Below, one piece after another: positions 1-6,043 of a stretch of 6,043 nt of DNA. Below the pieces are notes generated by a model. The model worked only from the letters and a program-made list of their open reading frames with translations. It made no database searches and was not told the DNA's origin. Location: positions 1-6,043 of the forward strand of contig QIAS01000127.1 in the NCBI GenBank assembly GCA_003225615.1, read 5' to 3'. Origin of the DNA: Acidobacteriota bacterium. GTDB lineage: Bacteria; Acidobacteriota; Terriglobia; Terriglobales; Acidobacteriaceae. Numbering within the stretch: position 1 is the first letter of the stretch; the number at the start of each line of letters is the position of its first letter. The position numbers and the translations under genes were made by a program.

Positions 1-142
1 CCGGCTGCGAGTCCACCAAAGCTATAAAGCAGTCGCTAGCGAATTACGAATTCAGTCTTCCCTAGGGTCGCAAGCTCAACGGCCACTGCGGGATCTCTTC
101 CCATTCGCGGAATAGGTTCGCTTTGATATGTTCGCGCGATGA
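1..142. other. Left-edge non-coding stretch, nothing recognised
   Basis: This stretch lies downstream of the 143-490 minus-strand gene. I find no convincing coding frame, no terminator with a T-run and no RNA gene. The only visible structure is a perfect 10-base palindrome, TCGCTAGCGA, at 33-42, running directly into an interrupted palindrome GAATT-ACG-AATTC at 41-53. Either could be chance or a binding site. Confidence 0.4.
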
Positions 143-490
143 TCAGGAGTGCTGTCGCAAATCCGCGGCTAGTGGCGATACGGTCGCGGTTGTCTCCGCC
201 GGAGTACGTTCCGCCTCCAAAGTTTCCACCACCGGCCGCCGCTCCACCGTTCCCAGAATCGGCGCCTCTCCCCCGGCATGATGAGCGGAGAAAGACACAA
301 ATCTCTGCTGCGCGCACAAATCATCGATTAAACGTTGCTGCCGGCCGGTCAATACTATTTGCGGAAGCGTATCAAAATGACGGAACATCCATAACAGATA
401 AATGCGCTGCCAAAATGAAGGCTGAATGTAACGTGGCCCCAGTTGGGTCATGACACGCAAAACACCGTTCTCCAGTTTTTCCATCCACAT
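143..490 (-). CDS. Small conserved-looking protein of unknown function (115 aa)
   Basis: I cannot assign a function. From memory, the N-terminal half (LENGVLRV, LGPRYIQPSFWQRIYLLW, then RHFDTLP and RQQRLIDDLC) resembles a family of short uncharacterised acidobacterial proteins. Residues 1-65 are rich in aromatic and basic residues and look folded and helical. There is no signal peptide and no membrane span of convincing length. The tail from about residue 75 is Ala/Pro/Thr/Glu-rich and probably flexible. I chose the ATG at 490 because an AGG sits 7 bases upstream (498-500); the ATG at 484 and a TTG at 505 are alternatives. The stop is TGA at 143-145. A Gly-rich minus-strand frame overlapping it at 36-317 looks like a shadow. 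The gene follows the broken PilZ gene in the same orientation, with a gap of about 270 bases, so co-transcription is doubtful. Confidence 0.7.
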   Translation of the reverse strand: MWMEKLENGVLRVMTQLGPRYIQPSFWQRIYLLWMFRHFDTLPQIVLTGRQQRLIDDLCAQQRFVSFSAHHAGGEAPILGTVERRPVVETLEAERTPAETTATVSPLAADLRQHS

Positions 491-761
491 GATCGAACCT
501 GCCAAACTGTTTTTTGGGACTTGCGGCCAGAGTTATTGCAATTCAAGGGCCGCTATTATTGCACCAATCCTGATGCAAACGCAACGAAGACCTGATTGGG
601 AGTTGCGAATTTCTTTGCGTTGTTGCCTTAGCCTGCTTGGCGCAGTTTGCGGCTAATCAGGTCAGATTTTTTTTGTTTTTATCTGCCGACGCCATAAAAT
701 CTGTCTCTCGATTCTCTGATGCCGCTCCTCATACGCAAGAAACCAGTTTGGTACCGCCCTC
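491..761. other. Intergenic region with A/T tract and inverted repeats
   Basis: This lies between the PilZ remnant and the 143-490 gene, both on the minus strand. A plus-strand T8-G-T5 tract sits at 667-680. It is inside an 8-base inverted repeat, CAGATTTT at 663-670 and AAAATCTG at 696-703. A second inverted repeat pairs TTAGCC at 628-633 with GGCTAA at 651-656. Neither makes a standard minus-strand terminator, since on that strand the tract reads as A and lies in the loop. A minus-strand frame starting ATG near 695 encodes only 12 codons before a stop and is not called as a gene. Confidence 0.45.
555..584 (-). promoter_or_regulatory. Possible weak promoter for the 143-490 gene
   Basis: On the minus strand a TTGCGT (579-584) is followed after 18 bases by AATAAT (555-560), which matches five of six bases of the sigma-70 -10 consensus. 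The -35 match is poor, only TTG. It would give a leader of roughly 60 bases before the ATG at 490. This is a by-eye call. Confidence 0.25.
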
Positions 762-1099
762 CTACCCGCTTGAGGGCTCCCCCGGAATTTCCGGCAGAAT
801 ATCCATTCTTTCAATCGACGCCGCAATACCGAAATTGTTTCCCGGATTCTCTTCCACCCGTACCACGGAGGCCTGGCAGCACACCCAGCGCCTCTCTCCA
901 GCGGTCAGTTCCGAGGGCAGAATTAGGACCATCTCCAATTGCGTGCCGGCAGAAATTTCTCGGTCGAGATAGAAAAATATGCCTTGTGTGCTTAAGTCTC
1001 GTGTGTAAGTAGTCTGCTCCGCTGTTTCGGCTTCAAACTGACCGGCAAACGCACCGTGAGCCGCTCTCCGGCGCGCCGTTCATCTTTGGGATCGCTCAT
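762..1099 (-). pseudogene. PilZ-domain protein, disrupted by a one-base frameshift
   Basis: PilZ domains bind cyclic di-GMP through an RxxxR motif and a downstream D/NxSxxG motif. Here the first frame from the ATG at 1099 encodes MSDPKDERRAGERLTVRLP, with R9-A-G-E-R13, but stops at TAA 992-994 after 35 codons. The rest of the domain is in the -1 frame: TRDLSTQGIFFYLD (DxSxxG), then LEMVLILP, RRWVCCQASVVRVEE and FGIAASIERMDILPEIP, ending at TAG 762-764. Adding one base after the AA at 1033-1032 (giving an AAx codon) joins both halves into a 112-residue single-domain protein with the two motifs 22 residues apart, a normal arrangement. No canonical slippery heptamer is evident, so a real deletion or a sequencing error is likelier than programmed frameshifting. 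An in-frame stop at 1112-1114 limits the start to the ATG at 1099 or a TTG at 1105; neither has a clear ribosome binding site. Confidence 0.85.
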
Positions 1100-1260
1100 G
1101 AGCAAGGGAGGCTATCACGTCTTGCGTGGCTTGCGAAGTGGCAGGGACTGAGAATTCATTGGTTGGCGTGGGTTACCGTATTGAAACGAATTTTCCCGAA
1201 AGCGAAGTGACCCGGAGGTAAGAACTGGCGATCAAGAGCCGAGAACTAATAGCTCATACT

Positions 1261-1297
1261 AAAAACAAAAAGCCCCTCCCGACCACGCGAGAGGGGC
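1261..1297 (-). terminator. Rho-independent terminator of the TonB-dependent receptor gene
   Basis: Reading the minus strand, GCCCCTC (1297-1291) pairs with GAGGGGC (1278-1272). The stem extends by a T-G wobble and two G-C pairs to about ten pairs, around a six-base loop (1287-1282). It is followed at once by TTTTTGTTTTT (1271-1261). It starts 18 bases after the receptor stop codon at 1315-1317. This separates the receptor from the PilZ remnant downstream. Confidence 0.93.
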
Positions 1298-1314
1298 AAT
1301 AGCCAACGCGAATT

Positions 1315-4300
1315 CTAGAAGGTGAACTTGACCGCAAGTTGGATGCCGCGAGGGCCTCCGCCACCCAGGAACGGGTTGCCAACGCCCACGTCGCCGGTAG
1401 CCTGGAGCGGATAGCCTCCCACCCCCACCTCCCGATTGCCAACCAGTTGGAAACCATTGAAGCCGGGATCGGCGATGAACAGCGGCAAGTAGGGGCTGGC
1501 AAAGTTCGGGTGGTTCAACAGATTGAAGAACTCCGCCCGCAATTGCATGCTCGCCCGCTCGCCCAGCGCAGTGTCTTTGAATATTGCAAAGTCCCAGTTT
1601 TTGTAGTTCGGACCCAGCAGGGATCCACGCCGCATGTTCCCAAAGTGCCGCGTGCCAATGACGCAATCCGCGGCAGTCCCCGTGGCCGCAGTAGCGGTAC
1701 ACGGAATTGCGAACGAACTGAGATCAATAAAATTAAACGGGTTGCCCCCGTGGTAGACGATCGGTCCGACCACGTCGGGCCGGTCGAAAGCATTGCCGCT
1801 GCCGCTGAAGTCGTCCTGGAAATTGTAGTTAAAATGGAAGGGCTGACCGCTCTGCAGAGTCAGAGTGCTGTCGAATCCCCAACCATTTTTCAGTTTGCTC
1901 CAGCTGCCCGACATTTTTGGAATCTGATAGCCGAAGATCCACGTAAATCGCTGTCGAACATCGAAGTTGGAATTTCCGTATTCCAGCTGCGGCTGTGTGC
2001 TGTCATTCGGCTGAGCCGCGTTTGGCTCGAAGTCCTCGCCGTCGCTGGCCGTATCAATGGAATGCGACCACACATAATTCACAATCGAAGTCACGCCATG
2101 CCATCCATTTACCCGCAAGCTGGTCTGTAGGGCGTTGTAGTTGGACTTGCTGGTAGATTCCTCGTTCAACATGTAGTAGGCGCCATAGGGATTGTTCCGG
2201 AAGGGCCGCGCAGCAGTCCCGAAATCCTGAAACCCAGAGGCTAAATCGGCAGCGTTGATTGCCGCGGCGCTGGGCTGGTTCAGATCGCGGAAGCGCCACA
2301 GCCGGTGCCCCTGCGATCCGACATACCCGACCTGCAGCACGGTTTTGCTGGCAAGCTGCTGCTGGATGTTCACGTTGTAGTTTTCCATGTATGGGTTATG
2401 GATCTTCCGATCGAAAGTGAACGTATCGCATTCGAAGCCGCAACCTCCGGCGGTGCTGTTGTAAACCGGAACACCCGCCGCGATGGTGCCGCCCACTGCG
2501 CCCGCCGAAGAAATCGGCGCCGGCCCGATATTGTTGTAAGCGGGTCCCGGCCCGAAGAAGGGAGCGTACGGCAAGTGTCCCAGGAAGAAGTCTTGGGAAA
2601 CCGCGTCATAGAACATGCCCGCGCCAGCTCGAATGACTGTCTTGCCCGTTCCTCTGATATCCCAGGCAATGCTTGCTCGCGGTGCGAAGCTGGCCTTGTC
2701 CGGAGCATAGAGCTGGCTTAACCCGGGCTGGCCCACTTGGGTCAAGGTGAACGTAGCATTGGTGGGATCGAAACTCGTGATCCCGCTCATCAGATTGTTC
2801 TTCTCCTTGACCTCTCCGAAGTAGTCGTAGCGCACTCCGAAATTAAAGGTAAATCGAGGGGTAACCCGGAAGCTATCCTGAAGGTAGCCGCCGTAATTGT
2901 TCTCCGAAGTGTGTCGCAGCGAGTATCCGGAGTACTGGAAGCCGCTGTCCACGTTGCCGGTCAGAAAGTCCGAAAGGCTGGCAAACTTAAGTCTTCCGCG
3001 GAAATATTTGTTGAAGCTATGCTGGACGCTGGTCCGGCGAAACTCAAAGCCGAACTTTACGTCGTGCTTGTTGAATTTCCAGGAAAAATTGTCGAGCAGT
3101 TGGTTGTTGGTATCAACCCGGGAACGCGGATCGCCCGAGGTGGCGCCTAGCTGAGCAAAGCCCTTTACCAGCAGGATCGGCAGCCCTTGGCCAGCCACTC
3201 CCGTCCCGGTATTCAGCCCGATCGAGCTGGGATGAAACGCGCGATCTTGTGGAAAAAATCCCTCGGCAAATCGGTTCCAGCCATATCGTAGCTCGTTCAC
3301 TTTGTTCGAACCAATGGTACGTACATAAGAAAGGGAAACCAACTGTACCCTCGTTGGCGTAAGCGTATTGAAGCCGGGCAATTGACCGCCACTGGCCGTG
3401 AGTGCCAGTGGAAATGATTGGTCGCTGTCGCCGAAGTAATAGCGGCCCGTAATCTGGTTGCGCACGTTGAAGCTGTGGTCAATTTTCGCAATCATGCTGT
3501 CAACGCGGTTGCTGGACGGCGAGATCACCGAGGCATTGGAACCATTCGGACATCCCACGTCTTCGCCGGCCCCAGGAGACGACGGGGTGCCAAACGTCCC
3601 CGGGATGTTTGGCAGGGGCCAAGGATTACGCGCGAGTAGCGCGGCAGTTACGGTATTAGGAGCGCCGTTAGCGGCCACGTCGGCTGCAATCTGCGCGGGA
3701 TCCGGTACGCATCCTATCGTTACCACGCCCACCTTCTCCCGCTGTCCTTCATAGTTCAGAAAGAAGAATGTCTTGTCCTTCACGATAGGACCGCCCAGCG
3801 ACCCGCCAAACTGATTGTTATGGAATTGCGCCTTGGGCTGGCTTGCAGGGTTAAAGAAATTTCGCGCATCCAGCGCGCTGTTGCGGAAATATTCGATCAA
3901 CGAACCATGCAGTTCATTCGTCCCGCTTTTGGTTACGATATTGACTACCGCGCCCGCATTCCGCCCGTACTCAGCCTCGAAATTCGAGATCACGCGCAGC
4001 TCCGCCACAGAATCAATGGGCAGAATGGTCGCTGGTGTGCCGAATACTCCGGCTTCGTTGATCGCCGGATCATTGCGGTAGCCGTCGTTCATGTCGGTAC
4101 CGTCGAGCAGGAAGTTATTCGAGCGGCCACGCGCTCCATTCATCGAAAACACGCCAAACGATCCCGGAGAGTCGGTGATCTGGTCGGGCGATCCCGAAAT
4201 TCCGGGCGTCAGGTAAATCAGCTTCTGGTAGTCGCGTCCATTGACGGGCAAATCCTTCACCGCCGAGGCCGTAAAGGTGCCTCCCAAGGTGTCGGTAGTG

Positions 4301-4677
4301 GTCTCCACCTGGGGCAACGCCTCGCCGGAAACCTCCACGGTTTCCGATACCTGGCCCGTCTTAAGCTGCACATCCACTCTCCGCTCCGTCGCCACGTCTA
4401 CCGCTACGCCTGTGGTGACGGCAGTCTGGAAGCCGCTCTGGGTGACCGTGACCGTGTAAGTCCCCAACGGCAATTCCGGGATGCTGTAGCTGCCATCCGC
4501 GCTGGTTTGCGTGGTGCGTTCCAGGCCGGTGGCCATATTCTTAGCGGTCACCTTCGCGCCGGAAACCACCGCGCCCGACGGATCCGTCACCGTCCCCAGA
4601 ATCGTGCCGCGGAAAGTCTGCGCGAACAGGGTCGCGCTTGTCAGGACTATGAAGGCCAGCATCATCCGCACTTTCAT
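1315..4677 (-). CDS. Oar-like TonB-dependent outer-membrane receptor with carboxypeptidase-regulatory-like domain
   Basis: This is a 1120-residue outer-membrane beta-barrel transporter, expected to take up an unknown large or scarce substrate using TonB/ExbBD energy. Residues 1-19 form a signal peptide (basic start, hydrophobic core, cleavage after ATLFA). Residues about 22-106 are a carboxypeptidase-regulatory-like Ig fold (GTVTDPSGAVVSGAKV, then DGSYSIPELPLGTYTV). SETVEVSG near 111-118 could be the TonB box. The plug follows at about 125-250, with VNGRDYQKLIYLTPG, NNFLLDGTDMND and EYGRNAGAVVNIVTKSGTNE. The remainder is the barrel, with repeated aromatic strands, and the protein ends KFTF with the terminal Phe usual for barrel assembly. 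Length and layout match the Oar-like receptors typical of Acidobacteriota. Cysteines occur in spaced groups (C323/C376, CGFEC, and two flanking TATAATGTAAD), perhaps loop disulfides. The ATG at 4677 is set by a ribosome binding site 7 bases upstream. No neighbouring gene reveals the substrate. Confidence 0.96.
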   Translation of the reverse strand: MKVRMMLAFIVLTSATLFAQTFRGTILGTVTDPSGAVVSGAKVTAKNMATGLERTTQTSADGSYSIPELPLGTYTVTVTQSGFQTAVTTGVAVDVATERRVDVQLKTGQVSETVEVSGEALPQVETTTDTLGGTFTASAVKDLPVNGRDYQKLIYLTPGISGSPDQITDSPGSFGVFSMNGARGRSNNFLLDGTDMNDGYRNDPAINEAGVFGTPATILPIDSVAELRVISNFEAEYGRNAGAVVNIVTKSGTNELHGSLIEYFRNSALDARNFFNPASQPKAQFHNNQFGGSLGGPIVKDKTFFFLNYEGQREKVGVVTIGCVPDPAQIAADVAANGAPNTVTAALLARNPWPLPNIPGTFGTPSSPGAGEDVGCPNGSNASVISPSSNRVDSMIAKIDHSFNVRNQITGRYYFGDSDQSFPLALTASGGQLPGFNTLTPTRVQLVSLSYVRTIGSNKVNELRYGWNRFAEGFFPQDRAFHPSSIGLNTGTGVAGQGLPILLVKGFAQLGATSGDPRSRVDTNNQLLDNFSWKFNKHDVKFGFEFRRTSVQHSFNKYFRGRLKFASLSDFLTGNVDSGFQYSGYSLRHTSENNYGGYLQDSFRVTPRFTFNFGVRYDYFGEVKEKNNLMSGITSFDPTNATFTLTQVGQPGLSQLYAPDKASFAPRASIAWDIRGTGKTVIRAGAGMFYDAVSQDFFLGHLPYAPFFGPGPAYNNIGPAPISSAGAVGGTIAAGVPVYNSTAGGCGFECDTFTFDRKIHNPYMENYNVNIQQQLASKTVLQVGYVGSQGHRLWRFRDLNQPSAAAINAADLASGFQDFGTAARPFRNNPYGAYYMLNEESTSKSNYNALQTSLRVNGWHGVTSIVNYVWSHSIDTASDGEDFEPNAAQPNDSTQPQLEYGNSNFDVRQRFTWIFGYQIPKMSGSWSKLKNGWGFDSTLTLQSGQPFHFNYNFQDDFSGSGNAFDRPDVVGPIVYHGGNPFNFIDLSSFAIPCTATAATGTAADCVIGTRHFGNMRRGSLLGPNYKNWDFAIFKDTALGERASMQLRAEFFNLLNHPNFASPYLPLFIADPGFNGFQLVGNREVGVGGYPLQATGDVGVGNPFLGGGGPRGIQLAVKFTF

Positions 4678-4682
4678 GTGGG

Positions 4683-4691
4683 TTCTCCTTT
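4683..4691 (-). promoter_or_regulatory. Ribosome binding site of the receptor gene
   Basis: The minus strand reads AAAGGAGAA here, a strong Shine-Dalgarno match. Its GGAG core (4688-4685) is 7 bases from the ATG at 4677, which fixes the start that gives a complete signal peptide rather than the internal Met5 or Met6. Confidence 0.88.
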
Positions 4692-4754
4692 GTGCATGCG
4701 CAAAAAAATCTTTGCCCGCACCACGAACTTTTATTGGATTAGTGAGTTCGGGGC

Positions 4755-4783
4755 ATTATAGCCCTGTTGGGACGCAAGTTTAA
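4755..4783 (-). promoter_or_regulatory. Probable sigma-70 promoter of the receptor gene
   Basis: On the minus strand a perfect TATAAT -10 box (4760-4755) lies 17 bases after TTAAAC (4783-4778), a weak -35 box. Transcription would start near 4748, giving a leader of about 70 bases. The perfect -10 match in an otherwise GC-rich stretch is the main support; the -35 is only suggestive. Confidence 0.6.
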
Positions 4784-5019
4784 TCCCAAGAGCCTGCCGG
4801 CGAACAAGCAAAAGCAACTCACACGCTGGACCTTCTTCCCAATTTGGTCACCGGGGAATACAGGGGGATGACCTCACGAATATTCTCACTCAAAGTTATT
4901 TTGGGGAAGGGACGTTGGAGTTTCCTGAGTGAGGGCTGACTCAGCTTCGGGCAACCAGGGCCGGTCAATGGAAACCAGCAAGCCTAGTCAAAGCTGGCCG
5001 CCTCATCGAGCCAATGCCC

Positions 5020-5028
5020 TTATCCACA
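5020..5028 (+). promoter_or_regulatory. Perfect DnaA-box 9-mer, TTATCCACA
   Basis: The nine bases match the consensus high-affinity DnaA box exactly. It is a single site: I see no cluster of boxes, no AT-rich unwinding element and no dnaA or dnaN gene, so it is not an origin. It overlaps the possible -35 element for the 5150-5473 gene, so DnaA or ATP-dependent control of that gene is conceivable. Chance occurrence is also plausible for one 9-mer. Confidence 0.35.
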
Positions 5029-5047
5029 GCCCGAACTGGAGTACAAT
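5020..5047 (+). promoter_or_regulatory. Possible promoter for the 5150-5473 gene
   Basis: TACAAT (5042-5047) matches five of six bases of the -10 consensus and follows TTATCC (5020-5025), a weak -35, by 16 bases. The implied leader is about 95 bases. Support is limited to these two elements. Confidence 0.3.
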
Positions 5048-5149
5048 GAAAACCGTTCTTGCCGCGAATTTTTGGGATCGGGACGGCCGGGAACCCACCG
5101 GGCAGCTTCTTGCCAAGGGGGTGGCTCGGTGTGAAAAGGGATCTCTCCG

Positions 5150-5473
5150 ATGCGCTGGATTGTTTTCGACGACGAGACTGCGGAAGCGGTCGTAAGCAAG
5201 TACAAACGTGGCGCCGCGGAGATACATGAAGGACAACACCCCCTGGACGCGGCCCTGAACGGCGGATCCCGCAGTATCCTCATCTTACCGTCCCGTGAAC
5301 CGAACAGGGTATTGCTGGCAACCATCGAACCCAAGACCAAGCCATCTTCCAAGCCACGCCGCGATCCGGTGATCGGCCAATTCACCCCACTCCGGGGAGT
5401 GAGTCGAAGAACCACCATCTTCCCGCCACCCACGCCGCCCCAAAAAACCTGGTGGCGGCGCTGGACTGACTGA
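5150..5473 (+). CDS. Small protein of unknown function with Pro/Trp/Arg-rich tail (107 aa)
   Basis: I do not know its function. The sequence MRWIVFDDETAEAVVSKY, RGAAEI, LDAAL, then SILILPSREPNRVLLATIEP has an ordinary globular pattern for residues 1-63, with two hydrophobic beta-strand-like stretches (IVF and ILILP/VLLATI) and an intervening helix. I recall similar short uncharacterised proteins in Acidobacteriota. Residues 64-107 are a basic, probably disordered tail ending FPPPTPPQKTWWRRWTD. There is no signal peptide or membrane segment, so it is probably cytoplasmic. The start is supported by AAGGGA at 5136-5141, 8 bases before the ATG. A 184-codon minus-strand frame (5020-5574) overlaps it and is the main competitor; I prefer the plus frame because its composition and conserved-looking pattern are protein-like, whereas the other is Arg/Ser-rich without a fold pattern. 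It converges on the 5597-6043 gene. Confidence 0.7.
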   Translation: MRWIVFDDETAEAVVSKYKRGAAEIHEGQHPLDAALNGGSRSILILPSREPNRVLLATIEPKTKPSSKPRRDPVIGQFTPLRGVSRRTTIFPPPTPPQKTWWRRWTD

Positions 5474-5502
5474 TTCCCCTTGATTATCCGTGGGCGGCGG
5501 TA

Positions 5503-5546
5503 TCTCTGTGCTTTTCGCAGAGAAAGGCGCGGCAATTTTAATTGCC
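5503..5546. terminator. Tandem hairpins between convergent genes, possible weak terminator
   Basis: The first hairpin pairs TCTCTGTG (5503-5510) with CGCAGAGA (5516-5523) around a CTTTT loop, with one G-T wobble. The second pairs GGCAATT (5531-5537) with AATTGCC (5540-5546). They sit between the convergent stop codons at 5473 and 5597, where a two-way terminator is expected. Neither has a proper T-run after it on either strand, so intrinsic termination is uncertain. Confidence 0.3.
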
Positions 5547-5596
5547 GAACTGTTGTTGAGGTCACCGGGAACACGTCCCGTGCTTCCGTCCGTGCC

Positions 5597-6043
5597 CTAC
5601 CGCACCTGCAGGCTGTTGAGCATTTTCTCGAACGTGGGACGTAGCCGGTTGAAGTCGTTCTCCGGGGCGATGAAGATCAGGTACAGCAAACCGCCTTGCG
5701 GGCGCGGCAGAGTGACTAGCCAATCGTGCTCGCGCAGTGGTTGCCCGTTTTGCTCCACGGGCGAGCTTCCCAGCAGGTCCACCGAGCGCGCTTCAAGGCC
5801 ATTCACGCGGATCGGACGGGGATTCCCGGCTACCTGCAGATCCTGATTCGATTGCTGCAAGTTCTGAATCAAATCCTGGGTCGCCTGATCGAGCGAAGTT
5901 GCATTCGAATCCTGCGCCGCGCTCACAATCACGCCATACGCAATCGCGCCGGCCGCCACTCCCGCCTGAGGAGCAATCACGACACCCATCTGCGAACTGG
6001 TGTGCTCCTGCCAATTGTCTGGATAGGCGATCGACAATCCGTT
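5597..6043 (-). CDS. C-terminal part of a probable M48-family metallopeptidase (partial)
   Basis: The frame is open from the right edge of the window (Asn-Gly-Leu-Ser-Ile at 6043-6029) to TAG at 5597-5599, giving 148 visible residues; the true start lies beyond the window, and the TTG at 6037 is internal. The visible part reads SIAYPDNWQ, VVIAPQAG, AIAYGVIVSA, LDQATQDLIQNLQQSN, VNGLEARSVDL, then LLYLIFIAPENDFNRLRPTFEKMLNSLQ. I recall this YPDNW-to-FIAP module as the C-terminal extension of acidobacterial M48 peptidases, zinc proteases of cell-envelope quality control. The catalytic HEXXH is not in the window, so this rests on resemblance of the tail only. The same fold could occur in a lipoprotein or another secreted protein with a PsbP-like tail. 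It converges with the 5150-5473 gene. Confidence 0.7.
   Translation of the reverse strand, partial: NGLSIAYPDNWQEHTSSQMGVVIAPQAGVAAGAIAYGVIVSAAQDSNATSLDQATQDLIQNLQQSNQDLQVAGNPRPIRVNGLEARSVDLLGSSPVEQNGQPLREHDWLVTLPRPQGGLLYLIFIAPENDFNRLRPTFEKMLNSLQVR

Larger units (their letters stand above)
4784..5149. other. Divergent intergenic region
   Basis: About 365 bases without a convincing gene, between the divergent receptor gene and the 5150-5473 gene. It contains short related repeats: TCACTCA (4886-4892), TGAGTGA (4926-4932) and TGACTCAG (4937-4944). The last two sit in a 6-base inverted repeat, CTGAGT at 4925-4930 and ACTCAG at 4939-4944. It also contains CCAGC (4975-4979) facing GCTGG (4993-4997) and a DnaA-box 9-mer at 5020-5028. 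A plus-strand frame reading through here (4929-5195) has no family resemblance and I do not call it. Confidence 0.5.

Noticed and set aside
36..317. Minus-strand frame of 93 codons with a Gly-rich stretch
   Set aside because: It overlaps the better-supported 143-490 gene in another frame; the Gly run is the off-frame reading of its Pro/Ala/Thr-rich tail.
637..1012. Plus-strand frames of 111 and 97 codons
   Set aside because: They are antisense to the PilZ remnant, whose joined minus-strand translation shows both PilZ motifs.
1022..1037. Programmed -1 frameshift site in the PilZ gene
   Set aside because: The in-frame codons around the shift (AGT TTG AAG CCG AAA) do not form an X-XXY-YYZ heptamer, and I see no strong downstream stem, so a simple indel is preferred.
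1339..2130. Plus-strand open frame of 263 codons antisense to the receptor C-terminus
   Set aside because: It mirrors receptor codons and has no recognisable domain; the receptor frame explains the sequence.
3820..4761. Plus-strand open frame of 313 codons antisense to the receptor N-terminus
   Set aside because: It lies almost wholly opposite the clearly real receptor gene, is His/Arg-rich with no family resemblance and no ribosome binding site I can see. It is a composition shadow.
5020..5028. Replication origin
   Set aside because: Only one DnaA box is present, with no AT-rich unwinding region or replication gene nearby.
5020..5574. Minus-strand frame of 184 codons opposite the 5150-5473 gene
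   Set aside because: It is Arg/Ser-rich, lacks a fold-like hydrophobic pattern and would nearly abut the 5597 gene without a clear ribosome binding site. The plus-strand gene is more protein-like, though this remains the least certain strand choice in the window.

Overview
The window looks like chromosomal DNA from an Acidobacteriota bacterium, probably of the Terriglobia type. The main reason is the 1120-residue Oar-like TonB-dependent receptor with an N-terminal carboxypeptidase-regulatory-like domain, a family greatly expanded in that phylum. Several small proteins here also resemble, from memory, uncharacterised acidobacterial proteins. No database search was run, so the taxonomic call is inference. 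I see no tRNA, rRNA, CRISPR array, transposase, integrase or phage gene.

Layout from left to right. Positions 1-142 hold nothing I recognise. A 115-residue conserved-looking protein lies on the minus strand at 143-490. Positions 491-761 are intergenic and contain an A/T-rich tract with inverted repeats. A PilZ-domain gene broken by a one-base frameshift lies on the minus strand at 762-1099. A strong rho-independent terminator at 1261-1297 ends the large receptor gene (minus strand, 1315-4677), which has its own ribosome binding site and a consensus -10 box upstream. A divergent intergenic region of about 460 bases follows, carrying short TGAGT-type repeats and a perfect DnaA-box 9-mer. A 107-residue unknown protein is read on the plus strand at 5150-5473. 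It converges on the C-terminal end of a gene that runs off the right edge (minus strand, 5597-6043), probably an M48-type metallopeptidase.

The genes do not form an obvious operon or pathway. The receptor appears to be a single-gene transcript between its own promoter and terminator, and it has no transport, SusD-like or hydrolase neighbour to hint at a substrate. The PilZ remnant suggests a c-di-GMP receiver that has decayed or been mis-sequenced. I do not find a convincing new multi-gene system. The least explained items are the frameshifted PilZ gene, the two small unknown proteins and the DnaA box between the divergent genes.
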